From Gentiana macrophylla (taxonomy: Eukaryota; Streptophyta; Magnoliopsida; Gentianales; Gentianaceae): a DNA stretch of 64,000 bases. How positions within the stretch are numbered: the first letter of the stretch is position 1; each line of letters starts with the position of its first letter. The position numbers and the translations under genes were made by a program. Shown one piece after another: positions 1-12,140 of this stretch. The notes under the pieces were generated by a model. It saw only the letters and a list, made by a program, of their open reading frames with translations. It was not told the origin of the DNA and made no database searches. The DNA lies in NCBI GenBank assembly GCA_026214975.1, contig CM047809.1:26425375-26489374 (forward strand), given 5' to 3'.

Positions 1-2122
1 TGATTCACAGCACCGAGTGAGACGCTTCATCATGCACAACGGAAGCTATGAATAAATTCGCATGCGATAATGCCACGATTCGATTCGCATGATTAATTAA
101 TAACTACAAGAAAGTTAGTATATTTACCCAAACCGGAGAGAGAAGCAATCGACCAAGGGAGAAGCCGCAGTCTTCCGGATTGTATCTCCTAGCGATGACT
201 GGTGGATGTCGATCCTCGCCGTAGAACCTCCTCGAATATGCACAAGAAAAACCCTAGGTTTTTCTTCCTTTAATGACTAAGGGAAGAAACTAAATTTTCT
301 TCCTTTTTATATGTATTGTGGCGTAAATTCATGTGTTTTTTGTGTTAGGAAAACTCTCTTTATATAGGAAAACAACTAGTCAATAGAGTTATTATTTTCA
401 CACCACAATTACCTAATCCCAAAAAGAAAAGATATTTGCTAAAAGATAAGAATAATTCCCAAAAACCAATCTCTTATTTTTCCATTAATTATCCAACAAA
501 TAGATAATTAATTAATTACACATGTGACATAATCTAAAAAAATTTCTTTTCCTAATTTATCACATAATGTAGGCGCCACTTTAGTCAAATTTTTAATAGA
601 AAATGTCTTTTCTATTTTATATATTATTTACCAAATAAATAATATTACATATTCATTAAATAGATCAACTATTTCAATTATTCTCGAGGTTCCGAAAAAC
701 GAGAAAACACTCGCGTGTTAGGAGCCACCCCGGGGACCATGGACCTATAACCAATAGCTACAATAAATTGAATTAAATATTCATTGAACATAATATTTCT
801 ACTCAACTCATTAATTCCGGAATTATGGCACCATAAATCCGAAACTGAACTCTATCGATTATAGATATAACTTATTCTCAAACGTCGAGTCGAGTCGATA
901 AGTGTCCATTGATATAATCATTACATATAAAATAACCCTCCATAGACTATCCGTAACGAAGTAGGATTATTTCCGTAAAACTTCTTCAATACATCTTATC
1001 CTTATTTACCATTAACCCACTAGTGATCGGTTAGTTCATAACCAAATATGAACTCTGCGGATTGATCAGTTTCTAGGATCAACAAATAAGGGGATTGTCT
1101 TTCTACTTCCCGCAGGAAGGAATGGATTCCATATCTGTGAAACACACACTTCTCACTCATTCCAGGATAGTACCAACGTGAAAGTGATTCGGACCGCGCC
1201 TCTTAGCGATCCTTAACGAACACATCAAACCCTATCCTGAAACAAGTAGGAGTCTGTAATCACTTTAGGATTAAGGTTAATCCACATATGATCATCTTGT
1301 GATTTAATGAGATTTCTCAATCACGGAATTATATGAGAAACTCAGATTAAATCGGTCCAGTCCTATATGACTACATCATATATAAATGCCCCACTTAGAC
1401 AACCAATGCCGACGGTCCGAATAAGACGGTCACACTATAAAGTGTTCTGGGCGCATTAATAGTGGTTTAATCAATAGACCCCATACTTTGATTAACTTCA
1501 CCATGGACTAACATTTCAAGTGTATCACCATAAACATAATTCTCATGTGCCACACACACTAAGTTATATGGCTACATATAGGGCTGAGCTTGGTCCGGTT
1601 TGGGTCGGTTCGGTTCGGTTTTGCCTACACCGGTCGGTTTGGGTCGAGAATTTCATCCCAAAACCGAACCGAATCTATTAAATGGTTGTTCGGTTTGGGG
1701 TTCGGTTCGGTTTGCATATATCATAAAACCCAAAAAATAAGATCGGTTTGGATTGGTTTAAAATATAATATAATATATATATATAATATATGATATGTAT
1801 ATATATATATATATATATATAATCGGTTCGGGTTCGGTTTGGATTGTTTAAAATAAAATAAAACCAAACCAAACCAATACATTTCGTTCGATTTGAAACC
1901 AAACCGAAAAATTCGGTTTGTATCGGTTTGGGTCAAATTGGTTTGGATCGGTTTGGATCGGTTTGGTTTTCGGTTTCTCGTTTTCCGCTGGTGATACGAC
2001 TTGGGGTTTTCCGTGGTGTATTACTTACAAGCACGAAGAAAGTAATAAGATGTGAATAAATCTGTCATTTATTAATTCTAAAAACAACTACATAAATTGT
2101 CTTTTGGGCGCTACTTCCAACA
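1..2122 (-). repeat. Ty1/copia 3' LTR, left edge cut by the window
   Basis: This is a diverged copy of the LTRs at 10437-12816 and 17632-19367, with the same blocks in the same order (the CTCGAGGTTCCG block near 683, the GTTAGGAGCCA block, the gatacgacttgg block near 1993). It ends in CCAACA and is followed at once by the complement of a polypurine tract (ATCTCCCACTTG), so the element reads on the minus strand and this is its 3' LTR. By comparison with the other copies, about 60 bp of the LTR lie outside the window. A 413-bp insertion (1580-1992) interrupts it. Confidence 0.85.
1580..1992. mobile_element. CGGTTTGG-rich insertion inside the copia LTR
   Basis: The two sister LTRs read straight through from ctacatat to gatacgac, so 1580-1992 is an insertion. 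Both ends are built of degenerate CGGTTTGGGT/CGGTTCGG motifs, and the centre holds a TA microsatellite (about 1797-1821). I see no terminal inverted repeat and no clear target duplication. The motif resembles a dispersed repeat common in plant genomes. It is not the plant telomere repeat TTTAGGG. Short open frames here are low-complexity and not genes. Confidence 0.6.
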
Positions 2123-2270
2123 ATCTCCCACTTGCCCGTAAGAACAAGCAACAATTATCTTTCAGGCACACTATATCTAACAATCTCCCACTTTCCCGTA
2201 AAGACAAGAAATGATTGTTTTTAGAGCACCACGCCCTTATTCTTTCTTTCCACAATATTCTCCCACTTGC
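2121..2270 (-). repeat. Tandemly duplicated polypurine tract of the copia element
   Basis: The complement of the polypurine tract, caatctccca, occurs at 2121 and again exactly 60 bp later at 2181. A weaker third copy (attctcccacttgc) lies near 2257. Only the first abuts the LTR. The surrounding 60 bp is repeated too, including the GCCCGTAA and ACAAG motifs. The sister element at 12815 has the same arrangement with a 58-bp period. Confidence 0.7.
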
Positions 2271-3773
2271 TCTAAAGCAGATGAGACATATCTCCCAATT
2301 TCATACCCGCCAAGCGCTTATCAGTGACATTAGATGCCACACGGCTTGGTAAATTGACCAGCTAGGTTGTCGGCTCGAGGTGATCTTTAGGACCGAAATG
2401 TCGCATCTCTACACGGTCTGTCTGATCAGGTGGTACTCTCTCTCAATATACTTTTGACCTCTTGTGATTGCGAAGATCATTTGCATGAGCTACCTCTCAA
2501 CTATTTTCACAATAAAATGGTATCGGCTCATCGAGACCTGGAATTACTTCTCGTTCCAACAAAGAACTTCTCAAGCCACACTGCCTCTTTAGCTGCTCCA
2601 AAAGCTGCTATGTATTTGACTAACAGAGTCAAATTGGCAGTGTTGGATTGCTTCAGACTATAGCTCCATCACTATGAGTAAACACTGAGTCTGAGATCGA
2701 TTCACGATCATTCTTAATCCGACTAATAATCATAATCAGTGTAGTCAACAACACTCAGGTTTCACCCGAACGCATACGCTTATGATTCCTCGTTCTCTCA
2801 AGATACTTGAGGATGCACTATACTGCTTTCAACACTCGAATCCAAGATTCGATTACAATCGACTTTTAATAATCTGACCTTCTCTATCCAAAAAGAGAAT
2901 TTATCCCATTTTCTCTATATCCGAAGATTGAGAGAATTATTCCGTGAGGGGTTGGGTAGGAAACCTCTCGTTGAATATCTCATACTAATATGCATTTTTA
3001 TCTTAACCAATAAGATGGATGGGATACAGCCAACAGCTTGTTCTCATGAATTCGACCGAATCGATTCTAAAAATGTAGTCCACTTCTCTAATTCAGAGAA
3101 GGTTTGGCTCGTCAGTTCTTGACTTCAGATAACACACCCATGTTATTTCCAACTGTTGTAGTGTTATCTTTTATTGACACTAATGTCTACTATTTTACCA
3201 ATATTGATTCTCCAGTCTACAAAAGACTCATCAATATTCTGGTCAAGCCCACACATTCCAAAACATGTGACCTCTAATGACCTGAAGGTTGACTTTAATC
3301 CACCAATGGATATAAGCACTGGCAGTCAATCTTCCATTGGATTTAAGCTAAAACCCTTATGTTCCGAATGAATCCAAACTCCGTTGTTCCGCAAGAAAGT
3401 TTCAGGGCATCACCCCTGGTAATCTTTCTGCTTTCCATGGAGTCAAGCAAGATTGAGTGGTGAGAAAGTTTAAGGGCATCACCCCTTTTTAAACTATCTA
3501 CTTCCCAGGGAATTACCCCTAGAACACTTGGCTTTGCCTTGAAAGATCTCATCACGTAGATCCAATTACTCCCACTGGGCCTGAGACACTCAGGTGGTTC
3601 TACAGGATTGTTAACAGAACTGGAGTACCAAAACTCCAATTACAGGTATATGGCTTTAAACCAACCTCTAATTTTCAGAATCCTATATAGTCCTCCAAAA
3701 AAAAGACCATAGGTGATCAACCCCCCAGCAGACTGTAAAGTCTGCTTAATCACAGTGAGTCAATGGATAAACC

Positions 3774-4164
3774 ATACTCCCACTGCATTTGGGTGGATTG
3801 ACATTCTGATCTGGTTCAATAGTATTTATCAGCGTATTCCTCAACAAACAATGTTGGATATGGTCTGATTAAATCAGACAGTAACTCCTTGAGTATCTTT
3901 ACTTCAAGTCCTAAGGTTGTTATCTGAACATTCTTTTGGAAAGGATGTAATGGTGTAACCGTCACTATCCGATCTTAATATTCTTATAACCAGCCTTTAC
4001 TCATTGCATTAAGATATTTCACGAACAGTCACCATCTGAACGTGTATGCAAAATCTCCGGTCCTACCTTCAAGCACCAAGTGCTAAATGCCTCTATTTAT
4101 GAAAGTGAAGCAAACGTAGTTCACTCCTTATCCATAAATTCATAAGCATCTTTTAGGTAGACTT
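3774..4164. repeat. Copia segment, first copy of a duplication flanking a gypsy LTR
   Basis: The stretch from the CTCCCACTGCATTTGGGTGG motif to AGGTAGACTTC is found again at 6755-7230 on the other side of the gypsy insertion. The sister copia element at 14440-14825 has it only once. This first copy is colinear with the sister. The second is studded with extra blocks. Confidence 0.75.
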
Positions 4165-5279
4165 CGGCGAGACATCTAAACCTAACCTTGGAAACGGCGC
4201 CTAGAAGTCGACGGACATTACCTAGGCTATCTGAGATCCTAACCGGCGGTGTACCGGGTCAAATTGTATGTGCTAGTATGGTGAGTCAAAGTCGTATTCC
4301 TTAGGAAAACATGGTAATTCTTTTAAGTGAGGGTTAAACACCAGAAGCTATTATTAACTCGATCTAAGTCATAGCTTTACTATTTTCCTCGGGTTAGATA
4401 GTTAGATTAGTTAGATTGTTAGTAAAGCAGTAAATATAATATATATATATATTTTTAGATCTAGCCAAGAATACTTTCTTCGAATCAATATCTTTTAGTA
4501 GAAATAAATGAGACAGATCTTCCTTTATTCAAGTGTAAATTATATATGAATCGGTGTACTCCTAAGCTGTACAACTCCTCCTCACACGAAAGCCGTATGA
4601 AATTGTCATATGTCCATTGCATCACCCAAGGTCCACAATCACACGGTTTTTCTCGAACAGTCAGTACAAATCTACCTTTAGATAAAAGAGTCACTCCGTT
4701 AAATCAAACGGTCAATTTTATTTAAAAGGCTCCGGTTGTCAAAGCCGGACGATTCAACTTTCGGTTTAAGTTTCAATTAAACTGATGATTTAACATTATT
4801 ACGATCTCGAGTAAAAATTATAATAAGATTCATTTCTCCCAAAACTAATCTACCCGGGTAGAAATCGGATTCCGTTATCACGTTATTCACACGCCAATTT
4901 TACCTCCCGGTTTTTCTATCTTTTATCTCGTATCCTAACTACGAGGCGTCAATTCATAATTAGATTATGAATTCCTCGATCAATTAAATACGTCAATACG
5001 AATACGATTAAAATAGAAAAGATTCAATTATAATTAGTTTTAATCACGATTACCGTGAGTCGATCATTCATTTTACCAAAAGATTAACTAATTCGATTCA
5101 TATCTTGGCTAGACATATTTTTAGTTTAATATCATATATAAATAGAAATAGAAATAATAAACATAACAATTTTAGAATATATTACCGTTATGACTATCGA
5201 ATCGAATCGTTTCCACGGATCTAACATGCCAAAGCTTGAAATCAACAATCTTCGATAATTATTCCGCCATTACAATGAT

Positions 5280-5600
5280 ACTATAACCATTTTATTTATA
5301 TATGTGAAAAACATATATACATACATACATCGACATATATATGTATATACGGGCCCCGAAAAGAAAATAAAAAGAGAAAAGAGATGAAAAAGAGAGTAGA
5401 TCACGATCTATATATATATATCACATATATATTTATACATATCATATATATTCATACATAGAATATATATATATACATACATGATCTACTATATATATAT
5501 TTATATCATATATATATATATATAAAAAAATAAAATAAAAAAAAGAAAAGAACAGAAACGAGAAGAAGCAGAAAGAGGGGCAGAAAGAAAGGGGCATTTT
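5280..5600. repeat. TA-rich and purine-rich low-complexity tract within the gypsy LTR
   Basis: Alternating (TA)n and ATAC runs fill 5290-5525, and strongly purine-biased stretches (AAAAGAGA, AGAAGCAGAAAGAGGGG) lie at 5355-5400 and 5527-5595. It has no coding potential. It sits downstream of the LTR TATA box on the minus strand, so it would form the start of the LTR transcript. Confidence 0.6.
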
Positions 5601-5620
5601 ATTTGATCTGTGAAGCTGTG

Positions 5621-5679
5621 CTTATATAGGAAAATTTGGGGGAGCCGGACCGGTCCGGATAGGGGCAGGACCGGTCCGG
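5621..5679 (-). promoter_or_regulatory. LTR promoter: TATA box with two upstream palindromes
   Basis: On the minus strand CCTATATAAG (complement at 5621-5630) is a good TATA box. Immediately upstream on that strand, GGACCGGTCC occurs twice (5647-5656 and 5668-5677), 21 bp centre to centre. The first copy extends to a 14-bp perfect palindrome, CCGGACCGGTCCGG (5645-5658). The block is very GC-rich inside an AT-rich LTR. A role as a dimeric protein-binding site is inferred from symmetry and spacing only. Confidence 0.45.
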
Positions 5680-5767
5680 AATCATCATTGCATAATGACT
5701 CAGCTTGATTCTCGATCCTTCGGTTATAATTATAATTATTGGAATAAAACTTCTAAAATTCATATCT

Positions 5768-6240
5768 TGAGTTGTAGACCTCCAAAAATTGCAAACGAAA
5801 TGCCAAAATTACGGTCTCGAGAAACTCTACAACTTTCATGAAGGACTCTTCTTCAGAAAACGTCTTCTTGAGTACCTCGTGTTCCTCCGAACGTTTTTTC
5901 GGGATTTTTACGAAATTGAATCAATTAGCCACTTGACCACCATTTGAGTTGTAGAAGTCCGATTGACTTAATTCAAAATCCATTGGAAAGCGTTCTTGAA
6001 GATATACAACTTTTATGAAAGGAATTTCTTCAGAAAATGTCGTTTTGATGAGCCATTCGTATTACGAAGATATTTCGGGATTTCTACTAATCCGAATTGA
6101 TTAGTCAATTGACCATAACTTGAGTTGTAGACCTCCAATTGATGTAATTCAAAGTGCATTGGAAAGCTTATGTGAAGATCTACAACTTTCATTAAGAAGT
6201 CATCCCCTGAAAATGCCTCTAAGCTGGGTCAAATCTCCGT
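5768..6240. repeat. Degenerate ~177-bp tandem repeat, about 3 units
   Basis: The motif GAGTTGTAGA begins near 5768, 5946 and 6122, giving periods of 178 and 176 bp. Each unit repeats the same sub-motifs in order: GTTGTAGACCTCC, a GGAAAGC or TCGAGAAA block, CTACAACTTTCAT, CTTCAGAAAA and TTTCGGGATTT. It lies in the gypsy LTR. Confidence 0.7.
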
Positions 6241-6754
6241 CGAAACAGGTTTTGGTTTTAAGTATGTAAGATAATTTGATCCATTTGAACTCGTAAGCTT
6301 GTGGCATCTTCTTCTAATCCTCTAAACACATCTTTTAGACTCAAAACATGTCGTTACGTGGAATCTTGGTCAATGTATAATCCTGCAATGAACCACCAAA
6401 ATACCAAACGTAAATCCGACACGACACTCCGGTTACTAAACCGGTACAAAAACTAATAAAAAACTTATAAAAATACGATAATTTATATAATAACTACTAC
6501 TTATACATTTGAATAAAATTAAATAATTATTGACTTGATTTGATACAATAATGCTCAAAATGGTATCAATATTGGGGCGAAATGTCATAATAATGATCAT
6601 AAATTTATCTCTCATCACAACCCCCTACTTAGCTTTTGGTCGTCCTCGATCAAAACAAGCGATAAAACAAAATGAATAAGAGATAAATTCATGAAGATAG
6701 AAGATATAAGAGACAACCGATGTTGCAACCGTATAAAATTACAACCAGCGTTAA

Positions 6755-7300
6755 CCTACTCCCACCGCATTTGGGTGGATTGACATGACATCCTCGGTCA
6801 TTTTGGTAGAAGAAGAAAATTGGTAACTAAAGAAAGGTAGATACCAACGGAAAATAAAAATAGATCCGGTTCAATAGTATTTATCATCAGTATTCCCCAC
6901 AAACAATGTTGGATATGGTCCGATTAAATCGATGATAACTCCTTGAGTATCTTTACTTCAAGTCCTAAGGTTGTTATATACATACCTAACATTCTTTTGG
7001 AAAGGATGTAATGGTGTAACCGTCTTCTCGACTATCTGATCTTAATATTCTTATAACCACCTTTACTCATTGCATTAAGATATTTCACGAAATCAAAAGA
7101 TACCATCTTCGAACGTGTATGCAAAATCTCCGTCCTACCTTCAAGCACCAAGTGCCTCCTCTATTTATGAAAGTGAAGCAAACTAGTTCACTCCTTATCC
7201 ATAAATTCATAAGCATCTTTAGGTAGACTTCTAAACCGGTACAAAAACTATTACATAATAATGTAAATTATTGACTTGATTTGATACAATAATGCTATTT
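6755..7300. repeat. Second copy of the copia segment, mosaic with gypsy LTR pieces
   Basis: This repeats 3774-4164 and then continues into copia sequence, but with extra blocks not found in the sister element. At least two of the blocks come from the adjacent gypsy LTR. Bases 7231-7250 equal 6436-6455 (20 nt), and 7267-7296 equal 6526-6555 (30 nt), each flanked on both sides by copia sequence. Other extra blocks (about 6790-6865, and short ones near 6975, 7025, 7090 and 7155) have no identified source. Confidence 0.7.
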
Positions 7301-7830
7301 TGCAACAAAAATCTTAATTGAGTTAAGAAGTGCATGGTAGCATATCAATAACTATACAAGACAATCTATGGTTTATCCTTTTAGTGAAATCATTTCACTC
7401 GGAGGTAGGCCAAGCATCAGTGCTAAAACCATGCCATAGCCTATACTTGAGAATGGAATACTCGTTTCTCTGGTAATATCAGAGATTCCTCCAAATATTT
7501 AGATAAACTAATCAGCGTTTTGAGTATTCGTCAGACATAGTGTCAGCCACTCAAAAGCTCCCACTAGCTTGTGTCTTTCATAAGAACCCGAAGGTCAGTA
7601 TATATGAACAAGTTGTGTTACTTCTTCAGCTCTATTACCCATTCCAAATTGAAAGGGTTACTTAGTCATTTTTCCTTTGCGATAGTGTTCTTAGACTGGG
7701 AGATAGGAATCACCCTTAGCCAGTCTCAAGATCTTATCTTTAGCATATATGCACCAATTAATAGATGCTGAAGAACCGTTTATATAAATACGGAAACCAT
7801 TTGCCTTAATAGTTTATGATGTGTTACATC

Positions 7831-9440
7831 AATGTTACCTTGTTTGTGAGCTTAATTGGAATAATCTTGTTAACGGTGATTTTTACGGTTTATATAATTT
7901 TATTTCGTGACAATTTCCTTCGTGTTTTACTAATTTTTATAGAAAATTAGGTGTTTAAGTGAAATATTGAAAGAATGCGTATGGAAATCATTAAAGTCCA
8001 AAATCGAGCTAATTACGTGGTTTTATTGGTGTTTTCTATCTATATGTATGATTTTACATTTTGCATGTTTTTGCCGTGTTGTAGGTACGCTTGCATGTTA
8101 TGGAGGAAGCTAAAACGATGTTCACTTGAAGTTTAAATAGAAGGAAGAAGATGCAAGTCAAACTTGGAGTGAAGATACACTTGCTGAACGTGCGTTTGCT
8201 GATGCGTCCACTGGACGGGCATCCACAAGAAGCAAATCAATTCAGGGAAGAGAGATTTTACTTGGACGAGCGTTCAAAAATGCATGGGACGGGCGTCTTG
8301 TCCAGCTCGGCTCGACTCGAAGAAATTTACTTAAAGTGAACGAAGGTCTACCACCTACCAGGCGTCGCGCCCGAGGAAGATCGAAAGGATAGACTTGGAA
8401 TTATCTTTATTTTTATTTATTAGGGTTTAGACTTGCTAATAATAAAACCCTAAGTCGGCAAAACAAGTTATAAAAGGAGAGGCATCAGCAGAAAACGAAG
8501 GACAATTCATCCTGGAGAAAGGCTGCAGCACAGAAACCGAGAAGAGGCACACTCGGTCGACCGAGTGCTCCTGCTCGGTCGACCGAGCCATATTTTTTTT
8601 ATTTTGTTTGTTCGATCCTGGAGATGAGCTGAGCAAGTCCTGAACAAGTATGAGAAACCGATCGTGCAGCACTTGATTTCAACTCTTAAGTTGGTTTTGT
8701 GAGTTTTAATTTAAAGTTTGTTTCTTTATTATGTTTAATTTGTTTTTATGCAATTAAATCGAGAGATGGTTGCTTTGTGATGTTAAACGTTTGATGAAAA
8801 TCGTTGTTAGACCTAGATCACCGTAGTAAAGATTAGATTTTTTAACCTAAACATAACGAGAGTTGCTAGGTTAAATTTCTAGGTTGTTAGATTGAGAAAT
8901 CTTACACCTTTGTTATGGAAGCGTTAATCTTTAAGATCGAGAGATGAGAGATTAATAGGCGAATTATCTACGAGAGTAAGAATTCATACCTTTGATAGGT
9001 GAACCACATCTTTATTAAATCTTCACTAAACGATCTAGAGTAGAAATTGAGGGTTGCGGGATAGGTGGATCAATGCTTGTTCTTCGTTAAAATTAATTGA
9101 AATTATCTTTGTGCCTTGTCTTCGTTGCTAGCTTAGAATTTTATTTTTCTTTTTAGTTATAGAATAGATTTGTTTAGTTAGTTTAGGTCCGCAACTATAT
9201 TTCCTGGCTTTGGATTGACAACCCTCTGTCCAGTTTATTGTTTTTTTTCGTTTTCGTTTTTTAGTTATTTCTCGTGACAATTTAGAAGAATTAAGAACTA
9301 GACCAATCTCGATTCCCTGTGATTTGACTCCGGTTGTAGCTACTATACTACGATCCCTGCACTTGGGGTAAACCGGATTTATTTTATTACTTGTTTGTTT
9401 TCCGTTGATAAAATCCGAGACAAATCTCGTTGCAAATTAC
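7831..9440 (+). repeat. Gypsy-type (Athila-like) LTR remnant
   Basis: Copia similarity ends near 7830 and a TGTTACCTTG start follows. A plant-type TATA box (TTATAAAAGG) lies at 8469-8478. The right end carries the CTACTATACTACGATCCCTGCACTTG motif region (about 9338-9366) that resembles the end of Athila-group LTRs, comparable to the block at 30515-30574. No primer-binding site follows, so this is a solo or truncated LTR. No target duplication was found. There are no coding features. Confidence 0.5.
8550..8588. promoter_or_regulatory. Pair of long perfect palindromes in the LTR leader
   Basis: CACTCGGTCGACCGAGTG (8550-8567) is an 18-bp perfect palindrome, and GCTCGGTCGACCGAGC (8573-8588) a 16-bp one. 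They share the core CTCGGTCGACCGAG and are 22 bp apart centre to centre. They lie about 80 bp downstream of the TATA box, so they would be transcribed and could fold as RNA hairpins. Function is unknown. Confidence 0.55.
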
Positions 9441-10436
9441 AAGTTATTTGGGTTAATAACATGTTGAGCTACTCGTGATTTGTTTAGTTGGTTTTTACAT
9501 GATTTATCCTGGAAATTGATGTTACTTCTTCATATTTTGTCTATTCGACAGATTGTGAAGGAGCTGAGCATTACGCATAGAGATTCGGAGAAGAAATGTA
9601 ACTGACTGGGCCAAGAAAAGTAAGAATGTCCAATATTGGAACCTAGACGGAGCAAAGCGAAATTGCGCTAGCCGCCATGAGCCCAACCCACCCTACGGAA
9701 GTCTCTCAGGATATGCATAGCGGCCTTACAAAACATGTTATAGTTGGTTAGGGTTTAGGTTTGGACTAAGTCGTCCAGGAACTCTATTTAAGGCATAGTG
9801 GCTATGAATTATACATAAATAACGTTTACACAATTTTGAATTCAGAATTCCCGGCAATAAATCTTCCTTTAGTGCAATTTAAATCTTCAATCTTTCGATT
9901 ATTTATTTGTGTTTGATTCATTGTTCGTCTTGAATCAATACAATTCAGCGGGGGGGAGGGGACTGAGGAGTAGGAACAACGTTTTTCATCACGGGTAATG
10001 ACCTATTCCGATGTTTGATGTCATAATCTGGATTCGTTATTTCTTTCGCGATGAATAAGAATTAAATCTGCAATTAAACAAACTATATAGTCATTAAACA
10101 AACCCAAATCCAGATCACATTCTGATTCGTAAAGAATGAGAAATGCGGAGTCTCGATCTACGCCGCTCAAGCTGCGGCTGCGGTCTTTACCGCTGCGGCG
10201 TGGCACCTAGTAGATCCAGAATTTGTGTGTTCGGCGTCATCTACGCATGTTATCTGTTTTATTTTATGTGTAACAAATCTGGCCAATTTGTTATGCGTTT
10301 TCGTAACTTATTTTGAAGGAACTCGGGTTGAAGAATTTATTAGGACATAGATAATTAGATCATCTTAGATAGCTAGCCCGTCCACGGTGGTTTCTTAGGT
10401 GAGATTTACGGTTTAATTATTCCAGCATTCATAGTA
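9441..10436 (+). other. Unclassified, LTR-like non-coding sequence
   Basis: No long frame is present. The stretch has a possible TATA-like element (CTATTTAAGGC near 9782), and a T-rich region near 9880-9940 ending in a G-run (9950-9960). It resembles a gypsy LTR in texture, but no termini, primer-binding site or target duplication were found. It ends where the copia LTR starts at 10437. Confidence 0.3.
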
Positions 10437-11440
10437 TGCTGGATATACAGAAACCCGAATCCGGATCCGATTATTAATTGGATCGTCAGATCGATCTGAT
10501 TCACAGCACCGATCGAGACGATCGATCATGCACAGCGAAAGCTACGAATTAAATTCGCATGCGATTTTACCACGATTATAATTCACATAATAATTAATAA
10601 TCTACAAGAAGGTTAGTAGATTTATCCCAACCGGAGAGAAGCCGTGATATTCCGGATTGTATGTCCAAACGACGACTGGTGGACATCGATCCCGCATTCA
10701 AACCTTATCGAATATGCCTTCAAGAAAAACCTAGTTTTTCTTCTTCTTAATGGCTAGGAAAAGAAAACAAAATTTCATTTCACAAAAGTGGCGTTGGATT
10801 TTTCCTCAAAAATCACGTTGGAATCAATAATTTTGTGTTGGGAAAAACTCTCTAATAACCAAATAGTTTGAAAGTTTATCTTATACACACATATTTATCT
10901 TTTCCTTAATTATCCACATAATAATTAATTAGGAGAAAATTTCTTTTCCCAAAACCCAAAAAAAGTGGTGCCATTTTTTGTGTGCCAATTGGGATAATAT
11001 AAAATGTATTTTCTATTTTACATATTATTTACCAAATAAATAATATTGCATATTCATTAAATAGACCAACTATTTAATTTATTCTCGAGGTTCCGTAATA
11101 CGAGAATTCACTCACGTGTTAGGAGCCAACCCGGGTACCATGGACCTATAACTAGTATCTACAATAAATTGAATAAAATATTCATCGAATAGAACATTTC
11201 TACTCAACTTATTAATTCCGGAATTACGCCACCATAAATCCGAAACTGAACTCTATCGATTATAGATATAACTTATTCTCAAAAAGTCGAGTCAATAAGT
11301 GTCCATTGATATAATCATTACATAAACACTAACCCTCCATAGACTATCCGTAGCGAAGCAGGATTATTTCCGTAAACCTTCTTCACTATATCTTGTCCTT
11401 ATTTACTATTAAACCACTAGTGATCAATTAGTTCATAACC

Positions 11441-12140
<700 letters not shown>

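Larger units (their letters stand above)
4165..6756 (-). mobile_element. Ty3/gypsy-type LTR with a short stub of internal sequence, minus strand
   Basis: The right boundary is clear. On the minus strand, AAGCTAAGTAGGGGG (a polypurine tract, complement at 6620-6634) is followed by TGTGATGAGAG, an LTR start at about 6619. Just upstream on that strand is a GAGGACGACC coding-like end typical of gypsy Pol C-termini. The LTR therefore runs leftwards from 6619 to about 4165, where copia sequence stops. About 135 bp of internal sequence remain (6620-6756). The left LTR edge is inferred from loss of copia similarity. No second LTR is present. Within it are a TATA box, paired palindromes, a 177-bp tandem repeat and TA-rich tracts. 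I cannot assign a lineage. Confidence 0.55.
2123..7830 (-). pseudogene. Decayed copia gag-pol internal region, interrupted
   Basis: On the minus strand, 2520-2270 still reads as the C-terminal RNase H end of copia Pol: an IEREYHLIRQ-like stretch, then RGD, then NLADxFTK-like residues and a final MKLGDM motif, just before the polypurine tract. Further in, 2700-4164 and 7230-7827 align with 13300-15380 of the sister element, but no long frame survives. A gypsy LTR (about 4170-6619) and a mosaic duplication interrupt it, and the similarity stops abruptly near 7830 where another LTR begins. The 5' part and 5' LTR of this copy are missing. Confidence 0.75.

Noticed and set aside
1590..1793. Short open frame over the CGGTTTGG repeats
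   Set aside because: Low-complexity translation of a repeat insertion inside an LTR; open in several frames by composition.
1590..1990. Interstitial telomere repeat
   Set aside because: The motif is CGGTTTGG/CGGTTCGG, not TTTAGGG, and it is irregular.
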